A stretch of DNA of 64,000 bases, taken from Paractinoplanes rishiriensis (lineage in GTDB: Bacteria > Actinomycetota > Actinomycetes > Mycobacteriales > Micromonosporaceae). This document shows positions 35,858 to 43,391 of the stretch, piece after piece. The stretch covers positions 123,245 to 187,244 of the forward strand of contig NZ_BOMV01000060.1 in the NCBI RefSeq assembly GCF_016862375.1. The letters run 5' to 3'. Position 1 is the first letter of the stretch. Every line of letters begins with the position of its first letter. The position numbers were made by a program, and so were the translations under genes. The notes under the pieces are model-generated. The model was not told the origin of the DNA. It saw only the letters and a program-made list of their open reading frames with translations, and ran no database searches.

Positions 35858-36331
35858 GTGGAGAGCAACTGGACCCGCCCCTACCGGCCCGGCATCGGCC
35901 GCTGGTTGGTGATCGTCTGGGAGGCGGCCGCGCTGGCGCTTTTCGCCTGGGCCACGATCCGCCAGTTCGACCTGACCGGCCACCACGTCACGCTGGTCGG
36001 CTGCACGATGGCGGCGCTCTGGGTGGTGGGCGCCCACCGCATCCTCCAGATGGGCGCCTACGTCGGCGTCACCGGCCTGCGCATCCACGGCCTGCTCCGC
36101 TCCCGCACGATGCACTGGCGCGAGGTGGCCCACGTCCGCCTGCACAAGGCGACCCATCGGGTGGGTCCCTGGGAGATCGAAAGCGGCATGACCGTCCTGA
36201 TAGACCGCCACGACGGCTCCACGATCAACACTGAACTCTGGGCCCAGGGAGTCGACTTCCACTCCCGCCCCGGCGTTTTCCGAGCGGTCTACCACGAACT
36301 TCGCACAAGACACCAAAAAGCAACTTCATAG
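35858..36331 (+). CDS. membrane protein with PH-like domain
   Basis: A 157-residue protein. Two hydrophobic helices (about residues 16-36 and 44-62) are followed by a beta-rich domain (G-L-R-I-H-G-L-L-R-S-R-T-M-H-W-R-E-V) typical of bacterial PH-like (DUF304/bPH) proteins. These sit in the membrane with the PH-like part inside; their role is unknown. The start at 35858 is chosen over an upstream ATG frame because it begins at a conserved-looking M-E-S-N-W and has a -10-like hexamer 7 bases away. Confidence 0.6.
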   Translation: MESNWTRPYRPGIGRWLVIVWEAAALALFAWATIRQFDLTGHHVTLVGCTMAALWVVGAHRILQMGAYVGVTGLRIHGLLRSRTMHWREVAHVRLHKATHRVGPWEIESGMTVLIDRHDGSTINTELWAQGVDFHSRPGVFRAVYHELRTRHQKATS

Positions 36332-36445
36332 GTACGGGTAAAGCCAGGTCCCCGGAACAACGCCACGCTGGCTGCAACTCACTCTCCGCGCGCAGCCGCC
36401 GGGCTGTCCCGCGGGGCTCGGCTCCGCCCGCTCGCCGGCTCTCCG

Positions 36446-36494
36446 CTGCCCGACGCCCGCTGCCCGACGCCCGACGCCCGCTGCCCGACGCCCG
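36446..36494. repeat. 14-bp direct repeat, three copies
   Basis: CTGCCCGACGCCCG occurs at 36446-36459, 36460-36473 and 36481-36494, with a 7-base partial copy between the second and third. Confidence 0.8.
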
Positions 36495-36508
36495 CCGGAC
36501 AGAACAGA

Positions 36509-36534
36509 GCCGGCGTCCCTTGAGGGGCGCCGGC
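36509..36534. terminator. terminator-like hairpin
   Basis: Arms GCCGGCGTCCC and GGGGCGCCGGC pair over 11 positions with one mismatch around a TTGA loop. It lies 178 bases after the PH-like gene. Confidence 0.5.
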
Positions 36535-36973
36535 TGTATGCCCGTCCAGACCGGGTTATCAAGCGTGCACCTGGGTCGTTGTCGACAGTCCAGAAGCCCG
36601 AGGGCTAAAGGTCCCGCCGCAACGTGCCTGCCGTGGCTGATCGCGCGTGGGTTCCCGGTGGCCGCGCACGAGACGCCGCTGCTTCCCCGAATTTCAAGGT
36701 CTCCCGGCAACCCGGGCTCTCCCAAAATCCAAGTCCTCCGCATCAGGCCTCGCCGTTTCTTTCTACGCCGCCGCTCCCTTGATCGCCAGGCCTTCCCCAG
36801 GCAAACCCGGCCTTTCGCATTAGTCAGACCAAACCCATCCACCCAGCTCACTCCCCACCAGCGCCACCCCCCGCCGGCATCAAATCGCCCACCGGCCGCC
36901 ATGGCCCACCCGCCCTTGACGCGCGCCACCACCGCCGGCTGAGCTTGGTCCCGGCGCCACCGCCCCGGCCCGC

Positions 36974-37066
36974 ACGAACTCGCCCTGCCGGTCGCCGTGC
37001 ACGAACTCGTCCTGCCGGTCGCCGTGCGCGAACTCGCCCTGCCGGTCGCCGTGCGCGAACTCGCCC
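36974..37066. repeat. 27-bp tandem repeat, three and a half copies
   Basis: Units at 36974-37000, 37001-37027 and 37028-37054 differ at only three positions in total; a fourth, partial copy decays by about 37066. The unit length is a multiple of three, so one minus-strand frame reads as a 9-residue repeat (G-D-R-Q-G-E-F-A-H), but nothing else supports coding. Confidence 0.8.
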
Positions 37067-37301
37067 CGCGATCGCCGAGCATGGCACTCGCCGAGGCGTT
37101 TTGCCGATAAACGTCCGCCTTGGCCCTCGCCTGCGTCGCGACGTTGTCGATCTTCAGTTCGGGGATGGGGATGGCAGTAGATCGACAAGATCTGCCGAGG
37201 CGAGCCATCGGTGCCCGGTAAAGCGGTAATTATCGGATATGTTCCGGCAACACGGCGGTCACCGGTCGCCGAGTGGCACGACCGTGGCCGCCCGGGGGTG
37301 G

Positions 37302-38126
37302 CTAGGCGAGTGCGCGGCGGCGGTGGCGGGCGTAGAGCGCGAACCCGATCGCCGCGCCGACGCCCACGCCGAGTGCGGCCGCCACCGGGACCGCCGGGCG
37401 GTCGCGCAGCCTGCGGCCCAGGGCGATCGGGTGGCGGAACTCCAGGATCGGCCACGAGTTTTCGATGGCCGCGCGGCGCAGGGGGCGGTCCGGGTTGACC
37501 GCGCTCGGGTGGCCCACCGCCGACAGCAGCGGCAGGTCGCTGGCCGAGTCGGAGTAGGCGTAGCAGTCGGCCAGCTGGTAGCCGCGCTCGTCGGCCAGGG
37601 CCTGGACGCCGGTGACCTTGTTGGGGCCGGCGGCGTAGAACTCGATCTCGCCGCTGTAGCGGCCGTCGACGATGCTCATCCGGGTGGCGATGACGTCGGT
37701 GATGCCGAGCAGGTCGCCGATCGGCCTGACCATCTCCTCGCCGGACGCCGAGACCAGGACCACGTCGCGGCCGGCCTGCTGGTGCTCGCTGATCAGCGTG
37801 GCCGCTTCGGCGTACACGTAAGGGTTTATGAGTTCGTTGAGGGTTTCCGCGACGATCTGCTGGACCTGTTCGACCCGCCAGCCCTTGCACAGCGCGGCCA
37901 GATAGTCGCGGGTGCGGGCCATGGCCTGCTCGTCACCGCCGCCGCCGAGGCGGAACATCAGCTGTGCGTAAGCGGATTTGACCACGTCGCGGCGGCTGAT
38001 CAGGCCGTCACGATAGAACGGCCGTCCGAAGGCCAGGGCGCTGGACTTGGCGATGACGGTCTTGTCGAGGTCGAAAAACGCGGCGCTGCGGCCCACGGGC
38101 CGAAAGTGTAGCCGGAAGTCGTTCAT
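37302..38126 (-). CDS. HAD-IB family phosphatase
   Basis: A 274-residue SerB-like hydrolase. The catalytic F-F-D-L-D-K-T (residues 17-23) carries both Asp. Motif II is S-A-S-G-E-E and motif IV is D-S-A-S-D-L-P-L-L. A hydrophobic helix (P-A-V-P-V-A-A-A-L-G-V-G-V-G) near the C-terminus, followed by a basic tail, suggests membrane attachment. The substrate is unknown; such genes often lie beside the Ssd/Tad cluster in actinomycetes. The start has GGGGACGG upstream. Confidence 0.85.
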   Translation of the reverse strand: MNDFRLHFRPVGRSAAFFDLDKTVIAKSSALAFGRPFYRDGLISRRDVVKSAYAQLMFRLGGGGDEQAMARTRDYLAALCKGWRVEQVQQIVAETLNELINPYVYAEAATLISEHQQAGRDVVLVSASGEEMVRPIGDLLGITDVIATRMSIVDGRYSGEIEFYAAGPNKVTGVQALADERGYQLADCYAYSDSASDLPLLSAVGHPSAVNPDRPLRRAAIENSWPILEFRHPIALGRRLRDRPAVPVAAALGVGVGAAIGFALYARHRRRALA

Positions 38127-38339
38127 CGGCGCCGTCCCCGCCGCGCCGTGCGGGGGTCTCGGTGACGCGCTGTGAAAACGGTCAGAGCGGCAGCACCGCC
38201 GCAGCGAGTCACAATCGGTACTCGACGGTGCGGCTCCGGTGAGGCATGCTAGTGCTTGTTGCGACCGGGATTCACGTTGCTACGGCCGCTTTCCATCACC
38301 TGAACCCTCGGTGATTGCGCCCCCCGCGATCACCGAGTC

Positions 38340-38369
38340 GATTCGGCTCGACCCCCCCGGAGCCGAATC
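38340..38369. terminator. hairpin between the STAS and HAD genes (first stem)
   Basis: Perfect 10-bp arms GATTCGGCTC/GAGCCGAATC with a C-rich 10-base loop. It lies 38 bases or more downstream of the STAS stop on the minus strand. Confidence 0.6.
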
Positions 38370-38378
38370 TTCGGACGG

Positions 38379-38400
38379 CCCCCGTCTCCCCCGACGGGGG
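38379..38400. terminator. hairpin directly after the STAS gene (second stem)
   Basis: Perfect 8-bp arms CCCCCGTC/GACGGGGG with a C-rich loop, 7 bases from the STAS stop. With the neighbouring stem it forms a double terminator upstream of the HAD gene. Confidence 0.65.
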
Positions 38401-38407
38401 TCGTTCC

Positions 38408-38767
38408 CTATGCGCCGGTGGCCTGGGTCGCCTCGGTGTCCGATACGGATGACTCGGCCAGGCCGAAGAAATCCGACAGGCCGGTTACGTCGAGTACACG
38501 GCGGAAGGCCCGCGTCGGGTTGATCACCAGGAACTGCGCCTCGGCGTCGTTGGCCGCCTTGTAACCCTCGATGAGTGCGCCTAAGCCGGTCGAGTCGATG
38601 AAGGTGGCGCCGCGCAACTCGACGCGGAGCACGGCCGGGGACCACTCGGTCACCGCTTCCTGCATGCAGCGCGCCAGGTCGTCGCAATTGGCGTAATCGA
38701 TCTCGCCGCGCACGGTGACTGTGGCCGTGCCGTCGTCGTCAAGCCTGCGCTGGATCGCACTTTCCAT
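38408..38767 (-). CDS. STAS-domain anti-anti-sigma protein
   Basis: A 119-residue single-domain STAS protein of the SpoIIAA/RsbV group. The phosphorylation loop F-I-D-S59-T-G-L-G is intact, so it should be switched by a serine kinase anti-sigma factor. M-E-S-A-I-Q at 38767 is taken as the start, preceded by a GGGG run 7 to 10 bases upstream. No kinase gene adjoins it, so its partner is elsewhere; the RsbW-like protein at 46520 is one candidate. Confidence 0.85.
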   Translation of the reverse strand: MESAIQRRLDDDGTATVTVRGEIDYANCDDLARCMQEAVTEWSPAVLRVELRGATFIDSTGLGALIEGYKAANDAEAQFLVINPTRAFRRVLDVTGLSDFFGLAESSVSDTEATQATGA

Positions 38768-38890
38768 GCCAACCCCATCAATCCGTGTCGGCCCAACATA
38801 CCCAAGGCGCGCCCAATTCACTCGCCCGCGTGTCTGGTTCTGTCCGGATTCCGGCGGCCGCAAATACCAGATCGGGACGCCGGGAAGCCG

Positions 38891-38918
38891 TTATCCACAG
38901 GATTCCGAGTTATCCACA
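38891..38918 (+). promoter_or_regulatory. two consensus DnaA boxes upstream of the Ssd gene
   Basis: TTATCCACA occurs at 38891-38899 and 38910-38918, same orientation, 19 bases apart, in the divergent spacer between the STAS and Ssd-like genes. Confidence 0.5.
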
Positions 38919-39003
38919 GGCAGGGAAGTTTCGCGTTGCCCGGGCCGTCCGGCCGCCGCGAAGGTGGGCGCCTCATCCGCCCGCCGCTCGCGTTGGAGTG
39001 CCG

Positions 39004-40071
39004 ATGTCCGACCCGCGTCTGCCCCTCGTCGTCACCGCCGACGCCGACCTGCTCGACGATCTGATCCGGCTGGCCGCCGCCGGAGGCACCGAGGTCACGG
39101 TGGCTCCCGATCCGGCCGCGGCCCGCTCCCGCTTCACCTCCGCGCAGCTCGTCGTGATCGGCGCCGACCAGGTCGGCGCGTGCCTGCGTGCTCGGCTGCC
39201 GCGCCGTCCCCGGTTGTTCGCGGTGGCCCGGCAGAAGTTCACCGCCGACGTCTGGGAGGCCGCCCACCTGCTCGGTGCCGAAAATGTCTGCACTGTGCCC
39301 GCCGCCGAGCCGTGGCTGGTCGACCGCTTCGCCGAGCGTCCCGGCCGCCCGTACGGCCGCGTGCTGGCGGTGATCGGCGGCCGGGGCGGGGCCGGCGCCA
39401 GCATCCTGGCCGGCGGGTTGGCGGTCACCGCGGTCGCGGCCGGTCACCGCACCCTGCTGGTCGATGCCGATCCGCTGGGCGGCGGCCTCGACCTGCTGCT
39501 CGGCTGGGAGCAGGTGGACGGCCTGCGCTGGTCCGCCTTGGCCGAGGCGGGCGGCCGGGTGGACCCGCCGGCGCTGCTCAACGCTCTGCCGCATCGAGGC
39601 GACTTGGTACTTCTCTCGTTCGCCCGGGATGAGGCGCCGGCCGTACCCGGTGAAGCCATGGCCGCCACCCTGGACGCCGGCCGCCGGGGCCGCGACGTGA
39701 TCATCGCCGACCTGCCCCGGCAGCTCGACGACGCCGCGGTGCTGGCACTCCAGGCCGCCGATCAAGCCGTCCTGATTGTCCCGGCCGAACTGCGCGCCAC
39801 CGCGAGCGCGGCCCGGGTGGCCCGGATGGTGCGAGTCCATCGCGACGACCTGTCGCTGGTGGTTCGCGGCCCCTCGCCCGGCAGGCTCAAACCCCGGGAA
39901 GTGGCCTCGGCTCTGGGTCTGCCGCTGATCGGTTCGCTGCGTCCCGAGCCGGCGATGTGCCATGCGCTGGAGCGCGGCGAAGCGCCGGCCAACGCCGGCA
40001 AGGGACCTTTGGCCGAGCTCTGCCGCCGCCTCATTGGTGATCTCGTACGCGAGACCCAGGTGCCCGCATGA
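39004..40071 (+). CDS. Ssd/CpaE-like septum-site-determining protein
   Basis: A 355-residue MinD-superfamily ATPase. After a receiver-like N-terminal region of about 110 residues, the P-loop G-G-R-G-G-A-G-A-S-I lacks the usual lysines, as in the actinobacterial CpaE/TadZ group named Ssd in mycobacteria. A D-A-D-P-L-G-G-G-L-D segment follows. It probably places the Tad pilus machine in the cell; Ssd homologues also affect septation. The ATG at 39004 has GGAG 5 bases upstream. The stop overlaps the TadA ATG. Confidence 0.82.
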   Translation: MSDPRLPLVVTADADLLDDLIRLAAAGGTEVTVAPDPAAARSRFTSAQLVVIGADQVGACLRARLPRRPRLFAVARQKFTADVWEAAHLLGAENVCTVPAAEPWLVDRFAERPGRPYGRVLAVIGGRGGAGASILAGGLAVTAVAAGHRTLLVDADPLGGGLDLLLGWEQVDGLRWSALAEAGGRVDPPALLNALPHRGDLVLLSFARDEAPAVPGEAMAATLDAGRRGRDVIIADLPRQLDDAAVLALQAADQAVLIVPAELRATASAARVARMVRVHRDDLSLVVRGPSPGRLKPREVASALGLPLIGSLRPEPAMCHALERGEAPANAGKGPLAELCRRLIGDLVRETQVPA

Positions 40072-41261
40072 GCGAGTACGGGGGACTCGCCTCCTCGTTG
40101 CGGCAGCGGTTCGCGGTCGAGGGCGTGGAGGCAACGCCGGCCGCCGTGGTGCAGGCGGTGCGGCGGGAGACCGGTGCGGCGGCGCTGGGCGACACCGCCG
40201 TGCTGCGCCTGGCCGACCGGGTGCGCGACGAGCTGGTCGGCGCCGGCCCGCTGGCCCCGCTACTCGGCGACGTCGAGGTCACCGACGTGCTGGTCAACGG
40301 CACCCAGGTCTGGGTCGACCGCGGTGCCGGCCTGCAGCGGGCCGCGGTCGCCTTCCGCGATGCCGACGAGGTGCGCAGGCTGGCGCAACGGCTGGCCGCG
40401 GCGTGCGGGCGCCGGCTCGACGACGGGCAGCCGTACGCGGACGCCCGCCTGCCCGACGGCACCCGCCTGCACGCGGTACTGCCGCCGGTCGCCGCCGAGG
40501 GCCCGTACCTCTCGCTGCGCACCTTCCGGCAGCGCCCGTTCAGCCTCGGCGACCTGGTCGACCACGGCACGGTCGCGCCCACGGTGGCCCCGGTTCTGAC
40601 CGCGATGGTGTCCGCGCGCCTCGCGTACCTGGTCACCGGAGGAACCGGAAGCGGCAAGACCACCCTGCTCTCGACGCTGCTCGGCCTGGTCCCGTCGACC
40701 GAGCGGATCGTGCTGGTCGAGGACGCGGCCGAGTTGCGCCCGGTGCACCCGCACGTGGTCGCGCTCCAGTCCCGCACGGCCAACGTGGAGGGTGCCGGTG
40801 CCGTGGGCCTGACCGACCTGGTCCGGCAGGCGCTGCGGATGCGCCCCGACCGGCTCGTGGTCGGCGAGTGCCGAGGCGCCGAAATCGTGGATTTGCTGGG
40901 CGCCCTCAACACCGGCCACGACGGCGGCGCCGGCACCCTGCACGCCAACACCCCCGCCGACGTACCGGCCCGGCTGGAAGCGCTCGGCCTGCTCGGCAGC
41001 CTGCCCCGGGCCGCGCTGCACGCCCAGGTGGTGGCCGCCCTCCAGGTGGTGCTCCAGGTGCGGCGCACCGATCGCGGCCGGGTGCTCGATTCGGTCAGCG
41101 TGCTGCTGCCGGCGGGCGAGCAGCGCCTGGCCACGGTGGTCCCGGCCTGGCGGCGCTCGCGTGGGGCCGGCCCGGGTGCCGCGGCCCTGGCCCGGCTGCT
41201 GGCGGTTCGCGGCGTAGCGGTCCCGGCCGTCCTGGAACCACCGGCGGGGGTGGGCGCATGA
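40068..41261 (+). CDS. tadA: TadA/CpaF-family secretion ATPase
   Basis: A 397-residue type II/IV secretion ATPase that drives Flp-pilus assembly. The Walker A motif G-G-T-G-S-G-K-T-T is near residue 190. The Asp box R-I-V-L-V-E-D-A-A-E, the Walker B-type L-V-V-G-E-C-R-G-A-E and the His box region G-T-L-H-A-N-T follow. Coupled by ATGA overlaps to the gene before and the one after. Confidence 0.93.
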   Translation: MSEYGGLASSLRQRFAVEGVEATPAAVVQAVRRETGAAALGDTAVLRLADRVRDELVGAGPLAPLLGDVEVTDVLVNGTQVWVDRGAGLQRAAVAFRDADEVRRLAQRLAAACGRRLDDGQPYADARLPDGTRLHAVLPPVAAEGPYLSLRTFRQRPFSLGDLVDHGTVAPTVAPVLTAMVSARLAYLVTGGTGSGKTTLLSTLLGLVPSTERIVLVEDAAELRPVHPHVVALQSRTANVEGAGAVGLTDLVRQALRMRPDRLVVGECRGAEIVDLLGALNTGHDGGAGTLHANTPADVPARLEALGLLGSLPRAALHAQVVAALQVVLQVRRTDRGRVLDSVSVLLPAGEQRLATVVPAWRRSRGAGPGAAALARLLAVRGVAVPAVLEPPAGVGA

Positions 41262-41854
41262 ACCGGCGCGCGATCGGCCTGTCCGTCGGCGCTGCGGCCG
41301 CGCTGGCGCTGGTGGCCGGGGGACCGGTAGCCGGGGCGATCGCCGCGGCCTACGCCGGACTGGCGGGCCGCGCCCTCCTCCGCGTGCAGCGACAGCGCCA
41401 GGCCAAGGCGGCGAAGGCAGCGGCGTTGGACGACCTGTCCGCGCTGGCGGCCGACCTGCGGGCCGGCCTGCCACCCACGACGGCGTGGGCTGACAACTTC
41501 GGCCAGCCGCCGGGTCTTGAGCGGCTGGGGCGGCTGGCGGCGTCGGTGTGGCGGCTGGCCGAGCGGACCGGGGCGCCCGCCGCCGACCTCGTCGAGCGGA
41601 TCGAGGCCGACGCTCGGGCGGCGGACCGGGCCCTGGCCTCGGCGGCCGCTCAGGCTGCCGGGGCGCAGGCCACGGCGCTCCTGCTGGCGGGGCTGCCGCT
41701 GGGTGGCATCGGGCTCGGGATGACGATCGGCGCCGATCCGGTACACGTGCTGCTGCGGACGCCGGTGGGTGCGGCCTGTGCTCTCGGGGCCGTGGTGCTC
41801 CAGTGTGGTGGCCTGCTCTGGGCCGAGCGCCTCGTCGCGGGAGTGGCTCGATGA
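41258..41854 (+). CDS. TadB-like inner-membrane protein
   Basis: A 198-residue protein with hydrophobic helices at the N-terminus (about residues 6-45) and two near the C-terminus around a short type II secretion F-like domain. It is shorter than TadB of Gram-negatives (about 300), which is normal in actinomycete Tad loci. The ATG at 41258 overlaps the TadA stop. The stop overlaps the ATG of a possible 64-codon gene. Confidence 0.8.
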   Translation: MNRRAIGLSVGAAAALALVAGGPVAGAIAAAYAGLAGRALLRVQRQRQAKAAKAAALDDLSALAADLRAGLPPTTAWADNFGQPPGLERLGRLAASVWRLAERTGAPAADLVERIEADARAADRALASAAAQAAGAQATALLLAGLPLGGIGLGMTIGADPVHVLLRTPVGAACALGAVVLQCGGLLWAERLVAGVAR

Positions 41855-42045
41855 CGGCGGAGTGTGCGGTCGCCGCGCTGTTGGAGAGCGGCGGTCCGGT
41901 GCGGGTGTCGATGCGGCCCTGCTGTGTGCTGGCGCTGGTCGGGGGCAGGGCGCCGGCTGATCCGGAGTTGCGGGAGTCGTTCGTGTGCCCGGCGGCGGAA
42001 CCGGCCGAGGAACTGCCGGCCCTCGGATCGGGAGTGCCGACGTGA
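41851..42045 (+). CDS. possible 64-aa protein between TadB and TadC
   Basis: The ATG overlaps the TadB stop (ATGA) and the TGA overlaps the GTG of TadC (GTGA), so the frame fills the gap exactly, in the style of the rest of this operon. The product has four cysteines (positions 5, 23, 24 and 50), is acidic at the C-terminus and has no membrane helix. I do not recognise it. It may be a true small gene or only a coupling frame. Confidence 0.45.
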   Translation: MTAECAVAALLESGGPVRVSMRPCCVLALVGGRAPADPELRESFVCPAAEPAEELPALGSGVPT

Positions 42046-42776
42046 CGGTCCTGCTGGTCGCCGCGGCCGTGGTGCTGGCTTTGCCGGTGGGCTGGCCGGG
42101 AGGCGTACGACGGCGTCTTGATCTTGCCCTTGCCACGAAGGCAGATGTGCCGTCCCGGCCCGCCAAGCCGCCGGCCGATGAGGGACGCCGGTCGAGGCTG
42201 CTGCTCGCTGCGGTCGCCGGGCTGGCCATGGCGGGTCTGGTCGGTGGGTGGTTCGGCGTGCCGCTCGGGGTTGGTGCCGCGGTCGGGGCCGAGCGGCTTC
42301 TGCGGCGCCGGGAGCCGCCGGGGGTGCGCAAGGAACGGCTGGCCGCCTCGGCTGACCTGCCGCTCGGCGCCGATCTGCTGGCGGCCGCGCTGCGGGCCGG
42401 TGCGCCGCTCGACCGCGCGGCGGCCGCGGTGGCCGAGGCGCTGGGTGGGCAGCTCGGCGAACGTCTGCAGCGGACCGCGCGGTCGCTGCGGCTCGGTGCG
42501 GAACCCGCCGAGGCCTGGGCGCACCTGGCCGGGGTGACCGGTGCCGATCGGCTGGCCGCGGCGGCCGTGCGGTCCAGTGCCAGCGGCGGTGCGCTCGCCG
42601 GTGCGCTCGTCCGGCTCGCCGACGACCTGCGTGCCGACCGGGCCATCGCGGTGGAGCGGGCCGGGCAGCGGGCGGGCGTCCTCGTCGTACTGCCACTGGG
42701 TTTGTGCTTCTTGCCGGCCTTTCTGCTGGCCGGGCTGGTTCCGGTCCTGATCGCCGTGCTCGGTGACGTGCTCTGA
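42042..42776 (+). CDS. TadC-like inner-membrane protein
   Basis: A 244-residue protein with N-terminal helices (V-T-V-L-L-V-A-A-A-V-V-L-A-L), a type II secretion F-like domain (L-A-A-S-A-D-L-P-L-G-A-D-L-L-A-A-A-L-R) and C-terminal helices ending L-I-A-V-L-G-D-V-L. It pairs with TadB as the membrane platform of the pilus. The GTG at 42042 overlaps the stop of the small upstream frame. Confidence 0.8.
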   Translation: MTVLLVAAAVVLALPVGWPGGVRRRLDLALATKADVPSRPAKPPADEGRRSRLLLAAVAGLAMAGLVGGWFGVPLGVGAAVGAERLLRRREPPGVRKERLAASADLPLGADLLAAALRAGAPLDRAAAAVAEALGGQLGERLQRTARSLRLGAEPAEAWAHLAGVTGADRLAAAAVRSSASGGALAGALVRLADDLRADRAIAVERAGQRAGVLVVLPLGLCFLPAFLLAGLVPVLIAVLGDVL

Positions 42777-42843
42777 CCTCCGGGACTCGTCCCGGCAAAC
42801 CGCGGCAACCGCCGCACCCACCCACAACCGAATGGAGAACCAC

Positions 42844-43029
42844 GTGCACAGACTGATCGCGCACTACATCCGCCTGCGGACCGAGGCCGGCGACGCGGGG
42901 ATGAGCACAGCCGAGTACGCGATCGGCACGCTCGCCGCGGTGGCGTTCGCCACCGTCCTGCTCAAGGTGGTCAACGGGCCGAAGGTGATGGCGGCTCTCA
43001 GTGCGGTCATCGAGCAGGCCCTGAAGTGA
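42844..43029 (+). CDS. Flp-pilin-like peptide (DUF4244 type)
   Basis: A 61-residue protein. D-A-G-M-S-T-A-E-Y-A-I-G-T-L-A precedes one hydrophobic helix, the arrangement of Flp prepilins: G before a processed residue and Glu at +5. It is the likely pilus subunit. GGAGA 6 bases before the GTG at 42844 sets the start; an ATG at 42832 would overlap that ribosome site. The last bases overlap the GTG of the next gene. Confidence 0.8.
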   Translation: MHRLIAHYIRLRTEAGDAGMSTAEYAIGTLAAVAFATVLLKVVNGPKVMAALSAVIEQALK

Positions 43030-43391
43030 CCGGGCGCCGGTGGCCCGGCCGCGATCGGGGATCGTTCACGGCCGAGCTTGCGGCCGGGCTGCCGGCGCTC
43101 ATGCTGCTGCTGTTCGCGGGCCTCACGGCGGTGACCGGGGTGACCGCGAAGGGTCAGTGCGTGGACGCCGCCCGGGCGGGTGCGCTGGCGGCCGCCCGCG
43201 GTGACGACGCCCGGCAGGCGGCGGCCCGGGTGGCACCGCCCGGCGCCGAGTTCGACGTGGTGACCGGCGCCGATGCGGTAACCGCGACCGTGCGGGCCCC
43301 GGTGCGGCTGCTCGGGTCGCTGCGGGTGATCACGGTGGAGGGTACGGCGGTGGCGGCCCGCGAGCCCGCGACGATCGGCTGGACGGAGTGA
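43026..43391 (+). CDS. TadE-like minor pilin
   Basis: A 121-residue protein with the TadE start pattern D-R-G-S-F-T-A-E-L-A-A-G-L-P-A-L followed by one membrane helix and a small outer domain with beta character. It is probably a pseudopilin of the Tad machine. The GTG overlaps the pilin stop (GTGA), and its own stop overlaps the GTG of the next gene. Confidence 0.8.
   Translation: MTGRRWPGRDRGSFTAELAAGLPALMLLLFAGLTAVTGVTAKGQCVDAARAGALAAARGDDARQAAARVAPPGAEFDVVTGADAVTATVRAPVRLLGSLRVITVEGTAVAAREPATIGWTE

Larger units (their letters stand above)
36332..37301. other. 970-bp apparently non-coding interval with repeats
   Basis: No recognisable gene in either direction; the open frames present have no family match and no ribosome site. 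It contains a 14-bp direct repeat (36446-36494), a terminator-like hairpin (36509-36534) and a 27-bp tandem repeat (36974-37066). Base composition is lower in GC around 36690-36850 than in the flanking genes. Confidence 0.5.

Noticed and set aside
36535..36690. possible structured RNA or tRNA after the 36509 hairpin
   Set aside because: No cloverleaf, T-loop or known RNA core could be traced by eye; only the hairpin itself is clear.
36974..37066. 27-bp repeats as a CRISPR array
   Set aside because: The units are back to back with no unique spacers, and there are no cas genes. It is a minisatellite.
36225..37208. 327-codon frame on - covering the repeat-bearing interval
   Set aside because: It overlaps the end of the PH-like gene, reads through both repeat arrays, has no ribosome site, and most of it is Arg/Gly/Ser-rich with no family match.
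38891..38918. DnaA boxes as the chromosomal origin
   Set aside because: Only two boxes, no dnaA or dnaN nearby, and no AT-rich unwinding region.
40031..42817. 928-codon open frame on - across the Tad genes
   Set aside because: It overlaps four well-supported + genes and is Ser/Arg/Pro/Ala low complexity without domains.
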